A stretch of 10,741 nt of DNA, taken from the NCBI GenBank assembly GCA_031273515.1, contig JAISRU010000225.1:1-10741 (forward strand), given 5' to 3'. Numbering within the stretch: the first letter of the stretch is position 1; each line of letters starts with the position of its first letter. The notes under the pieces were generated by a model. It did no database searches, was not told the DNA's origin, and saw nothing but the letters and a program-made list of their open reading frames with translations. Source of the stretch: Bacteroidales bacterium. GTDB lineage: Bacteria > Bacteroidota > Bacteroidia > Bacteroidales > WCHB1-69. Positions 1 to 6,797 of this stretch are shown in pieces. The position numbers were made by a program, and so were the translations under genes.

Positions 1-54
1 CAACCAAATAAAAAGAAAATCATGTTAATCAGTTAATCGACGCACGAAGCGAGA

Positions 55-80
55 GCAGAGACAAACTTGTTTGTCTTTGC
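55..80. other. 11-bp hairpin inside repeat copy 1
   Basis: GCAGAGACAAA (55-65) pairs with TTTGTCTTTGC (70-80) around a CTTG loop. This makes 11 pairs, one of them G-T (58/77). No T-tract follows, so it is not a typical intrinsic terminator. The same hairpin occurs in copy 2 with compensating base changes. Confidence 0.8.
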
Positions 81-113
81 CGAGCAAGAAGGAGAAAGGC
101 AAAGCCAATCAGA

Positions 114-136
114 CGGATATTGAGCTTGTCGAAATA
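114..136. other. 23-bp insertion carrying GAGCTTGTCGAAA
   Basis: This stretch is absent from copy 2 of the repeat at the matching junction (4009/4010). It contains GAGCTTGTCGAAA (122-134), whose complement reads TTTCGACAAGCTC. From memory, TTCGACAAGCTCA-like words recur in intergenic DNA of many bacteria. That it is a unit inserted into the repeat is an inference; deletion from copy 2 is the alternative. Confidence 0.55.
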
Positions 137-186
137 TAAATCAGCGTTCAGACAAAAGCGTCGCTTGCGTCATTTTCACACTCAAG

Positions 187-203
187 TTTTTCAATTTTCA
201 ATT
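187..203 (-). repeat. Short heptamer array, AATTGAA units
   Basis: On the minus strand this reads AATTGAAAATTGAAAAA, about two and a half units with a 7-base period. It starts just after the stop codon (209-211) of the acetyltransferase gene. The same unit occurs at 3791-3830 and 9930-9949. Confidence 0.75.
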
Positions 204-208
204 AGACG

Positions 209-1288
209 TTAGTCCAACATCAGGCTCATATACGGATGCTGTTGGGGGAAAAGATGATATTTCTGGGGAAGTTTCTCGGTCTGATAACCAAACAGGAGTT
301 GCGTCAGCAGATTGACGTCTACATTGAAATCACAACTCCCGTTTGGTAGACGGATGCAATTTCCTCTGTCAAGACGGAAAATTCCGTTGTTGTCTTCAAT
401 CTGATTGTCAGAAACCTGTATCGTGATTTGTAATTGGTCGTAACAGGAGGCATACAATTGTAAGGCTTTTTCTGTATGAATGATCCGCGCCATACCGTGA
501 AAGACAGCGTTATCTGGATTGGTAACAGCTTGCCGCAAGTCAATTTCCGACGTGTTGAAGCGTCTGAATGCGGCATACAACAACTGATTCCGTACAACCG
601 CCGACTCCGACAACATCTCTTTGATAACCAATCTGCCCCTCAATGGAGGATAACAAAAACATATCCCGACTGTCTCCCCCCGTCGATAGCAAAGTAAAAT
701 ACTGCCCGATCCCAAACGAACATCTTCCCAAATAACCTGAAAATCATCCCTGTTTTTCAGAACAGTCAAGTTCTTTCTTCTGGAATGCCGCTCAAAGAAA
801 CAATAAGCATCATCTTTGTTTGCGTCGTTCATCTCCACAACAGAAAAATCTTCCGAAAAAGGAGTATCCTCCAAAAATACAGACACCGAAGCATATTCAA
901 AACAAGGCGTATATCCCTGTTTTTGGTAATAGGTTGTCAGAGATGATTCCTGCGGAATAAGGATCGTGAACACAATTCCTCTTTTCCTCATTTCTAAAAA
1001 CGATCGAGTAAGTAATTTCCCCATAATGCCTTGTTGTCTGTATTGCGGAAGCGTCGCCGCACCGGAAATGTAAGCCGTCGGACAAACCGCATCGCAATAA
1101 TTCAGCTCGTAGGGAAGCATCTGCATACAGGAAACAACTTTGTTGTCGCACAAATAGATCAATGTATTTTCGTCCCTGTATATCTTGTCGAAATACATCG
1201 AGATAAATTGCGGCGGATCGTCGGGAAAGGAAGTCTGCCAGATACGGATAATGTCCTCTTTATGCGCTTTGTCGGCAAATGTAATCAT
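209..1288 (-). CDS. Eis-like GNAT family N-acetyltransferase
   Basis: This is a 359-residue acetyltransferase predicted to transfer an acetyl group from acetyl-CoA to an unknown amine. The N-terminal GNAT domain shows the acetyl-CoA-binding motif A as LPQYRQQGIMGKLL (about residues 80-93), followed by the strand-loop region around IPQESSLTTYYQKQGY (111-126). A second GNAT-like half follows. The C-terminal end, with GMARIIHTEKALQLYA (265-280) and VDVNLLTQLLFGY (323-335), resembles the SCP2-like domain of Eis-type proteins. The length is near that of the Eis family (about 400). The ATG overlaps the TGA of the upstream DUF2156 gene (ATGA, 1285-1288), which fixes the start and suggests translational coupling. 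It is the last gene of the minus-strand operon. The fold is well supported; the substrate is not known, and no signal peptide is seen, so it is probably cytoplasmic. Confidence 0.85.
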   Translation of the reverse strand: MITFADKAHKEDIIRIWQTSFPDDPPQFISMYFDKIYRDENTLIYLCDNKVVSCMQMLPYELNYCDAVCPTAYISGAATLPQYRQQGIMGKLLTRSFLEMRKRGIVFTILIPQESSLTTYYQKQGYTPCFEYASVSVFLEDTPFSEDFSVVEMNDANKDDAYCFFERHSRRKNLTVLKNRDDFQVIWEDVRLGSGSILLCYRRGETVGICFCYPPLRGRLVIKEMLSESAVVRNQLLYAAFRRFNTSEIDLRQAVTNPDNAVFHGMARIIHTEKALQLYASCYDQLQITIQVSDNQIEDNNGIFRLDRGNCIRLPNGSCDFNVDVNLLTQLLFGYQTEKLPQKYHLFPQQHPYMSLMLD

Positions 1289-2172
1289 TGTAAAACAGCA
1301 TTGTATTTCGAGAGAAGTCTGACGGGATAATAAGAAAGTTTTGCTTTGCGCAGTCCTTCCACGCCAAGGTCTTCCTCTCTGTTTATATAGGCGTAGTCCG
1401 ACGCCTGATCTTTGAGAAACAATTGATTAATCATAGGATATGAACCCTCGTATTCCGACAGCGCTTTCTCGATGCAAATGTCGAAAGTGGTATGGTTAAT
1501 GGGTTGTCCGAGCGTAAAAGCAATCACTTTTTCGTCCACCCGCAACACGCCTCCTTTGAGTCCAAGTCGCCCAAAGAGTTGCAGGGCTTTTCGGGTAGCA
1601 CAGGTCTCGCTTGCCAATGTGCTGTTGCCGTGCAGACAATGTACCTCTGCCCATTGACGGTGCATTTCTAAACATTCCGCAATATCGTTGTCGGTCATGG
1701 CATGGTAGCGGTAGTTGTAGGCGCTTTTGAATTTGTTGATGTGATTCCGTTTCGACTGATATTTCTTTCCCTGCAACAGGATCAGATCCTGCGTATTGTA
1801 CAGATAATCGGAATAATCCGAAGAAACAGAAAACGCAAATCGGTCGGGATAATCCTTTTCCAACATTGTTTTCATTTCTTCGGTAATATTGATCATGCTG
1901 AAAAGCGTCTTTTGCAGCTGTGCATAATCTATCAGTTTATCGATTACCGTTTTAGTATTTCCATTTCCAAGCGGAAAATTAAAATACGTATGCGTGTCTA
2001 TCTGAGAAACAATAACCAGCATTCCGTCTACAAAGCTGTAAGCGGGCGAATAGAAGCTGTTCCAGATAATCATGTTGGTGAACGTGAAATTACACAGAGG
2101 ATAAGGTATCTGCGACAAAACAGGCTGCAATACGGATTTATCTTCTAATTTGACAAGTTTGAATAAAATCAT
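1285..2172 (-). CDS. DUF2156 domain protein (PG-lysyltransferase C-terminal-like, GNAT fold)
   Basis: This 295-residue protein belongs to the DUF2156 family, which shares the double GNAT fold of the C-terminal domain of phosphatidylglycerol lysyltransferase (MprF). Family hallmarks are GKKYQSKRNHINKF (135-148) and the C-terminal INREEDLGVEGLRKAKLSYY (263-282). It has no membrane helices, unlike MprF, so it is probably a soluble acyl- or aminoacyl-transferase. A lipid-modifying role is not shown. It starts 33 bases after the stop codon of the DUF4301 gene and ends inside the ATG of the acetyltransferase gene, so the three genes probably share a transcript. The ATG at 2170-2172 is the only sensible start, giving the usual N-terminus of this subgroup. 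Family assignment is strong; the biochemical role is open. Confidence 0.85.
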   Translation of the reverse strand: MILFKLVKLEDKSVLQPVLSQIPYPLCNFTFTNMIIWNSFYSPAYSFVDGMLVIVSQIDTHTYFNFPLGNGNTKTVIDKLIDYAQLQKTLFSMINITEEMKTMLEKDYPDRFAFSVSSDYSDYLYNTQDLILLQGKKYQSKRNHINKFKSAYNYRYHAMTDNDIAECLEMHRQWAEVHCLHGNSTLASETCATRKALQLFGRLGLKGGVLRVDEKVIAFTLGQPINHTTFDICIEKALSEYEGSYPMINQLFLKDQASDYAYINREEDLGVEGLRKAKLSYYPVRLLSKYNAVLQ

Positions 2173-2205
2173 TTATATAATACTGAATTAAGTTCTTAAC
2201 AAATA

Positions 2206-3756
2206 TCATGCCTTCCCGACATGTTCTTTGCGTAATAAGTCGTTAATTGTTTTCACGGGGGTGAAGGTCGAAAGCGGGACTTCTACAAAGACCGTCAGCC
2301 AGTCGGACATGGCGCCGTTCCATAATCCCGGATTCTCGATAGCGCGCAACGGTTTTCCTTTGTGCGATTTCTCGGACGTAAAATAACGGGAATGATCGAC
2401 ATAATCGTTCAAGTTGAACCATTCTCCCCGATGATCCCTGAGCGAACAAGCCAAATCGACAGGATTAAAATATTCGGATTTGTTCAATATTGCTTTTTGT
2501 CTTGGATTGCGAAGGTCTATTTCCGACGTTTCCACAATCTGCAAAGAAACTTCTCCATTGGGGTGTTTTATCCAGAAAGGACCACCGCCCGGTTCGTTTT
2601 CCCTTTGTACAACGCCACAGACCCGTATGGGACGATGCAGCAGTCGATACAAATAATCCCGTTTCTCTTCCAAAGAAAGTCTTCGGTACATTGACGAGAA
2701 ACGCATGAAAAACATTTCCTGCAAGAAAGTTTCCGCCTGAGTGATCTTTTCTTGTGAAAGCAATTGTCTGTCGAAATCTTTCAGCAATTCAAAGACCTTG
2801 CTTTGCAGAGAAAGTAAAAAAGACAGCAATAATCTTTTGTACAGAATCGTGTCTGATTTATAGACGTCCAAAGTAACATTGTCAATATTTTTTATCATGA
2901 CGATGTCAGCTTTGAGCGAGTTCAGGTTGTCGATTAGACTTCCGTGTCCTCCCGGACGAAAAACAAGCTGACCGTTTGTATCTCGAAACGGTTCATTATT
3001 CATTGTAAAGGCGATGGTGTCGGTGGAGCTTCGCTGAACGGAAAAACGAATATGATATTCGACGTCAAATCTTTTTTGATACAGCGGAAGTATCTGGGTA
3101 CAATGCGTTTGAAAGGCGTCCAAATGTTTGTCGGAAACGGTAAAATGCAGATGTGCAGCAGCATCTTCAGTGCAGATATATCCGGGAGCTTCCATCAGAT
3201 GTTCTTCGAATGCTGTTCGGGCTCCGTCGGGATAACGGTGAAAAAGAACTAATCCCTTGGGAATATTTGCATAATTCAAGCCTTTGGGTTGGAGTAGATA
3301 CCGCACAACGCGAGGATAATCTTTGTTATCCAGTAAGACGTTCATCCTTGGATCCAGACGGGGCATTATTTTGCTTAGCTCTTCGTAGAAAGCGAATTGG
3401 GATAAATGTTCCAAAAATTGCAGGACAGAAGCAGACATCGGTTCATTGCAATTTTTAAGGTGATTTCTGTTGAGAATTGGGAGCAAATCCTGAAACATAC
3501 GAGTAGCCGCTCCTGATGCAGGCACAAATTTCACAATTCTTTTGCTTGTTATCTGTTCCTGATAGTGATTGAGAAGATGAGTTTTCTCAAAGCCTGTAAT
3601 AGAGAATACTCCGTCGGACAACAAAGCGGGTCTGAGCAATTCGACGTTTGTTTTTTCCTGATTTACAAACAATAACTGTCTATTGACAGCGTCTTCACTG
3701 ATACCGTGTTGCCGGATTTGTGCCAGCTCTTTTTCCGAAAAGATATTTTTTGTCAT
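2206..3756 (-). CDS. DUF4301 family protein, probable nucleotidyltransferase fold
   Basis: This 516-residue protein has the make-up of the Bacteroidetes DUF4301 family, whose function is not established. Four segments resemble the active-site motifs of UDP-sugar pyrophosphorylases: VPASGAATRMF (78-88), like the N-terminal G-x-G-T-R loop; IPKGLVLFHRY (165-175), like the PK-x-x-x-P-F segment; FRPGGHGSLIDNLN (266-279), like the sugar pyrophosphorylase GGHG loop; and DIVMIKNIDNV (284-294), like the N-x-D-N metal/nucleotide site. A C-terminal domain follows, with CGVVQRENEPGGGPFW (380-395). No signal peptide is seen, so it is probably cytoplasmic. It is the first gene of the minus-strand operon, and a TACTTTTG box lies just upstream. 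Family membership is confident. Nucleotidyl transfer is my inference from the motifs, and the substrate is unknown. Confidence 0.85.
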   Translation of the reverse strand: MTKNIFSEKELAQIRQHGISEDAVNRQLLFVNQEKTNVELLRPALLSDGVFSITGFEKTHLLNHYQEQITSKRIVKFVPASGAATRMFQDLLPILNRNHLKNCNEPMSASVLQFLEHLSQFAFYEELSKIMPRLDPRMNVLLDNKDYPRVVRYLLQPKGLNYANIPKGLVLFHRYPDGARTAFEEHLMEAPGYICTEDAAAHLHFTVSDKHLDAFQTHCTQILPLYQKRFDVEYHIRFSVQRSSTDTIAFTMNNEPFRDTNGQLVFRPGGHGSLIDNLNSLKADIVMIKNIDNVTLDVYKSDTILYKRLLLSFLLSLQSKVFELLKDFDRQLLSQEKITQAETFLQEMFFMRFSSMYRRLSLEEKRDYLYRLLHRPIRVCGVVQRENEPGGGPFWIKHPNGEVSLQIVETSEIDLRNPRQKAILNKSEYFNPVDLACSLRDHRGEWFNLNDYVDHSRYFTSEKSHKGKPLRAIENPGLWNGAMSDWLTVFVEVPLSTFTPVKTINDLLRKEHVGKA

Positions 3757-3775
3757 AACCGTTAAATTCGAGATA

Positions 3776-3783
3776 CAAAAGTA
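3776..3783 (-). promoter_or_regulatory. Putative Bacteroidetes -7 box (TACTTTTG) for the DUF4301 operon
   Basis: On the minus strand 3783-3776 reads TACTTTTG, a full match to the Bacteroidetes -7 consensus TAnnTTTG. It lies 20 bases before the DUF4301 ATG, leaving a leader of roughly a dozen bases. No clear -33 TTTG is visible because that position falls in the heptamer array (3791-3830). Confidence 0.5.
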
Positions 3784-3790
3784 CTAAAAA

Positions 3791-3830
3791 AATTGAGAAT
3801 TGAGAATTGAAAATTGAAAATTGAAAATTG
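3791..3830 (+). repeat. Heptamer tandem array, AATTGAR, about 5.7 copies
   Basis: The units are AATTGAG twice (3791-3804), AATTGAA three times (3805-3825) and a final AATTG. The period is exactly 7. The array sits directly upstream of the DUF4301 -7 box and runs straight into the 33-bp module. Confidence 0.95.
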
Positions 3831-3862
3831 CGCAAAGCGACGAGGATTGTTTCCCGCAGAAT
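3830..3862 (+). repeat. 33-bp intergenic module, direct copy
   Basis: The module begins GCGCAAAGCGACGAG and ends CCGCAGAAT. Its reverse complement occurs at 10024-10056 with 31 of 33 bases identical. A weaker relative (CGCAAGCGACG on the minus strand) lies near 161-171. It joins the heptamer array on its left and, after a 10-base spacer, the octamer array on its right. Confidence 0.9.
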
Positions 3863-3872
3863 TGTTCTATCG

Positions 3873-3912
3873 TCTACTTGTTTACTTGTTTACTTGTTTA
3901 CTTGTCTACTAA
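3873..3912 (+). repeat. Octamer tandem array, TYYACTTG, 5 units
   Basis: The units are TCTACTTG, TTTACTTG three times, and a terminal TCTACTAA. Related arrays in both orientations lie at 9968-9999 and 10062-10093, each also ending in ACTAA. The 8-base period is too short for a CRISPR. Short open frames across it encode only low-complexity peptides and are not genes. Confidence 0.95.
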
Positions 3913-3913
3913 T

Positions 3914-4030
3914 AATCATGTCCATCAGTTAATCGACGCACGAAGTGAGAGCAGAGGCAAACTTGTTTGCTTCTGCCGAGCAAGAAGGAGAAAGGCAAAG
4001 CCAATCAGATAAATCAGAGTTCAAGACAAA
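3914..4030 (+). repeat. Dispersed intergenic repeat, copy 2
   Basis: This copy matches 18-156 but lacks the 23-base insertion seen there. It stands directly upstream of the PorW-like gene, ending about 83 bases before its TTG start. An open frame runs from the repeat into that gene. The shared, non-coding nature of the sequence argues against it being translated. The AAGGAG inside the element (3985-3990) is identical in both copies and is not at a start codon. Confidence 0.9.
3951..3976. other. 11-bp hairpin inside repeat copy 2
   Basis: GCAGAGGCAAA (3951-3961) pairs with TTTGCTTCTGC (3966-3976) around CTTG, with one G-T pair (3956/3971). Compared with copy 1, one A-T pair has become G-C by a double change, one G-C has become G-T and one G-T has become G-C. 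Pairing is kept throughout. Confidence 0.8.
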
Positions 4031-4113
4031 TTTCTCTTGGACTACAAAATAAAGACAAACAATTTCCGTTCTTAGGATTATGTAACGGAATTTTATTACA
4101 ATATAATAATAAA

Positions 4114-6774
4114 TTGAAAAATAGAAAGATAACGACTTTGTTTTTTCTGGGAAGTCTCGTTGTGTTGGGTAGTATAATGTCTTGTACGACAAAGAAAAAT
4201 ACTTTCTTCTATCGAGCATACCACGGAACAACTGCCCGATTTAATATCTACTTCAATGGCAGTGAAAGCTATAAAGAAGCTGAGGAATTAATTAATACGT
4301 CGGTTCGGGATAATTATACGGCTATTTTGCCTGTATTCCCCATACCTCTGAAGACCGAAGCCCTCAAAGCGTCGGCTCAGTTAGACCGAAGTATCGAAAA
4401 AGCATCCAAAGCTATCAAAAAACATTCTATGTTCATCAAGGGAGTAGAATACTGTAAACCTATCGACGACTGTTATTTACTCATGGGTCAATCGTATTAC
4501 CAGCGACAGGATTTCAGTGATGCGCTAAGCGTGTTTTCGTATATTATCAATACGCATCCCAAGGGGAATGTCTGGTCCAATGCTCATACGTGGAAAGCTC
4601 GGACAAATCTCGCTATGGGACGTGTCGGTGAAGCAGAAGTTCTTCTGGAAGAAGGACGTTTACCCGTCGCAAACAGCAAAAACGAAAAATATAAACAACA
4701 TTGGGAAGCTACTTTTTCGGAGTTTCTGCTGATGCAAAAAGATTATGAACAGGCGACCATCTACCTTGTCGAACTGCTCAAACACAAACACATGAAGAAA
4801 GATTTCAAAACACGTATTCACTTCATACTCGGACAAACTTACCAGCTTCTCGGACAACGCAAAGACGCCGCCGAACATTATACGGTTGTCTTGAAGAGGA
4901 ATCCGGTGTATGAAATGGACTTCAATGCGACTATCAATCTGGCTCTGTGCGGAGGAAGTGATAAAAAATCCAAAAATACGGCAAGAGAAAAACTCCAGAA
5001 GATGCTCAAAGATGGAAGAAACGAACAATACAAAGATCAGATATTCTATGCATTGGCACAATTGGATTTGCGCGATGAAAAAATGCAGGCTGCCATTAAC
5101 AATCTGGAAGCCTCTGTTTATTGGAGCATCAACAATCCCTACCAAAAAACTGTGTCGGCGCTGGAACTTGCCGAAATCTATTTCGACAACAATCAGTTTG
5201 TCGAATCCCAGAAATATTACGATACCATTGTAACTATTATTCCGGCGACTTTCCCCAATTATACCGAAATAAAAGATCGATCAGTGATCCTTAAGAACTT
5301 AGTAGAAAATCTTTTATTGGTCAAAACGCAGGACAGTCTGCAACGCATCGCCGCTATGGACGAAAAAGAACGTCTTGTTTATATCGATCAGCTAATTGCC
5401 GATTACAATCTGCGCGAACAGGAACGAATTGCAGACGAAGAAGAAAAAGCCAGAATGATGGAAAATACCAAAAAGACTTCCGCCGGCAGAACCTCTTCCG
5501 GAACAGGGACATGGGTCTTTTATAATCCGACACAGATGCGATTGGGATCGCAGGAGTTCCGTAAACGCTGGGGAAATAGAACCTTGGAAGATTACTGGTT
5601 TCTTAGCGACGTCGAACTGATGGTTTCCTTTGACGATAATACTGCCTCAACCGAAGACAATGCAGAAGACGGTAACGAAACACAATCAAAATCTGCTTCG
5701 ACTTCCAGCAGAACGTCCGACCCCCAAAGTCGAAAATACTATCTGCAAGACCTTCCCACAACAGAAGAACAAATACAGACTTCCAATGAATTAATCGCTA
5801 CCGGACTGTATAATTCCGGCATAATATACAGCGACGATCTGTACGATTATCCAAAAGCGATTGCTCAATGGGAAGAGTTTTTGAAGCGTTTTCCCGAACA
5901 TAAATTAAAAGCTCCGGTTTGTTTTCAGCTGTATGAAACTTATGCCTATCTGCAAGATGCGGAAAAGAGCGACTATTACAAAAATATAATCCTTCAGCAG
6001 TTTCCCAACAGCAATTATGCGCGCATCATACAAGACCCCGATTACTATAAAGAATATGAACGTCGGCAAAAAGAAAGCGAAACCTTCTATGTATCGGTCT
6101 ATAATGCTTACGAACAGGAGGATTATGTCAATACCATTCAGCTGGCAAATACAGGACTTGAAACATATCCGTCTTCGCCCGTATCGGCTAAATTCGATTA
6201 TCTCAAAGCAATCTCGCTTGGGAAATTATACGGCAATGATACGCTGATACCTCTTTTAACGGCAATCATCAAAAATTATCCGACCACCGAGATCGATACC
6301 GCCGCAACCCAACTGCTTGAATATTTAAAACAACTTCAATCTCAACAACCGATTGCTACGCTGTCCGATACAACGACGGGAATACAGGAAAGCGGTCCCG
6401 TTTATACCTATAACGAACAAAGTTTTCACTTTATCATTATTATTGCTAATATCAAAGAAGTCAAAATCGACCAGCTAAAAGGACATCTGAACAATTTCGA
6501 CAAAGAGTTTTTCCGTCTGCAGCAATTTGATATATCCAGCTTTTATATTGACGATGTGCAGCAAATGGTTACCGTATCTCGATTTGACAACAAAAGCAAA
6601 GCAATGGACTATTATCATTTGCTCACAACGGATACAAAATATGTCGGTTATCTCCGAGATACGCCCAATACAAAAGTATATGCCATATCGGACGCCAATT
6701 ATACTGCATTTTTCAGACAAAAGGATAAACGAGCTTTATACGACGCCTTTTTCAAAGAATATTATTTAAAATAA
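4114..6774 (+). CDS. porW: PorW/SprE-like type IX secretion lipoprotein (TPR protein)
   Basis: This is a large outer-membrane-associated lipoprotein of the type IX secretion/gliding machinery; PorW in Porphyromonas gingivalis links parts of the secretion apparatus. With the TTG start at 4114 it has 886 residues. Residues 1-23 form a lipoprotein signal peptide (basic MKNRK, hydrophobic core, IMS-C) with the lipidated Cys at 24. The family opening follows as KKNTFFYRAYHGTTARFN. Next come TPR-like helices, a charged segment near 433-447, the hallmark WVFYNP...RKRWGNRTLEDYW (467-495), an acidic Ser-rich linker (about 507-540), more TPR-like repeats and a conserved C-terminal domain (about 772-886). 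The frame is open back to 3967, but that stretch is dispersed repeat and would bury the signal peptide. TTG 4114 is the only fitting start; it is non-ATG, with no Shine-Dalgarno site. It heads the operon with DUF58 (23-base gap). Confidence 0.8.
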   Translation: MKNRKITTLFFLGSLVVLGSIMSCTTKKNTFFYRAYHGTTARFNIYFNGSESYKEAEELINTSVRDNYTAILPVFPIPLKTEALKASAQLDRSIEKASKAIKKHSMFIKGVEYCKPIDDCYLLMGQSYYQRQDFSDALSVFSYIINTHPKGNVWSNAHTWKARTNLAMGRVGEAEVLLEEGRLPVANSKNEKYKQHWEATFSEFLLMQKDYEQATIYLVELLKHKHMKKDFKTRIHFILGQTYQLLGQRKDAAEHYTVVLKRNPVYEMDFNATINLALCGGSDKKSKNTAREKLQKMLKDGRNEQYKDQIFYALAQLDLRDEKMQAAINNLEASVYWSINNPYQKTVSALELAEIYFDNNQFVESQKYYDTIVTIIPATFPNYTEIKDRSVILKNLVENLLLVKTQDSLQRIAAMDEKERLVYIDQLIADYNLREQERIADEEEKARMMENTKKTSAGRTSSGTGTWVFYNPTQMRLGSQEFRKRWGNRTLEDYWFLSDVELMVSFDDNTASTEDNAEDGNETQSKSASTSSRTSDPQSRKYYLQDLPTTEEQIQTSNELIATGLYNSGIIYSDDLYDYPKAIAQWEEFLKRFPEHKLKAPVCFQLYETYAYLQDAEKSDYYKNIILQQFPNSNYARIIQDPDYYKEYERRQKESETFYVSVYNAYEQEDYVNTIQLANTGLETYPSSPVSAKFDYLKAISLGKLYGNDTLIPLLTAIIKNYPTTEIDTAATQLLEYLKQLQSQQPIATLSDTTTGIQESGPVYTYNEQSFHFIIIIANIKEVKIDQLKGHLNNFDKEFFRLQQFDISSFYIDDVQQMVTVSRFDNKSKAMDYYHLLTTDTKYVGYLRDTPNTKVYAISDANYTAFFRQKDKRALYDAFFKEYYLK

Positions 6775-6797
6775 CGTCCGCATAAAAACAACTCAAA

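Larger units (their letters stand above)
18..156 (+). repeat. Dispersed intergenic repeat, copy 1 (with 23-bp insertion)
   Basis: Positions 18-113 match 3914-4009 without gaps, with 7 differences in 96 bases. After a 23-base stretch present only here (about 114-136), the match resumes at 137-156 against 4010-4030, with one mismatch and a one-base indel. The element contains a hairpin (55-80) and a fully conserved 33-base block after it (81-113). It lies beyond the 3' end of the acetyltransferase gene. Another gene may end just left of the window, so its own context is unknown. Confidence 0.9.

Noticed and set aside
1..36. Possible 3' end of a plus-strand gene (frame 1, ending KKKIMLIS then TAA)
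   Set aside because: Only twelve codons are visible and the last part overlaps the dispersed repeat, so coding cannot be supported.
55..80. Intrinsic terminator
   Set aside because: The stem is good, but no T-tract follows on either strand, and in copy 2 the same hairpin stands upstream of a gene.
76..104. Alternative hairpin CTTTGCC (76-82) with GGCAAAG (98-104)
   Set aside because: The pairing is not kept in copy 2, unlike the 55-80 hairpin.
155..175. Terminator-like AAGCGACGCTT on the minus strand after the acetyltransferase gene
   Set aside because: The possible stem is only about 4 bp with a tiny loop, and the T run is short.
3791..3912. Possible CRISPR array
   Set aside because: The repeat periods are 7 and 8 bases with no unique spacers, so these are simple short tandem arrays.
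3821..4012. Open frame of 63 codons on the plus strand
   Set aside because: It consists entirely of the 33-bp module, octamer array and dispersed repeat, and the peptide is low-complexity.
3967..4113. Upstream extension of the PorW-like gene
   Set aside because: Most of it is the dispersed repeat also present at 18-156, and it would place 49 residues before an otherwise good lipoprotein signal peptide.
4660..5145. Antisense open frame of 161 codons inside the PorW-like gene, and similar long antisense frames at 8013-8525 and 1702-2148
   Set aside because: They lie opposite strongly conserved coding regions, have no recognisable domains and match codon-pattern shadows.
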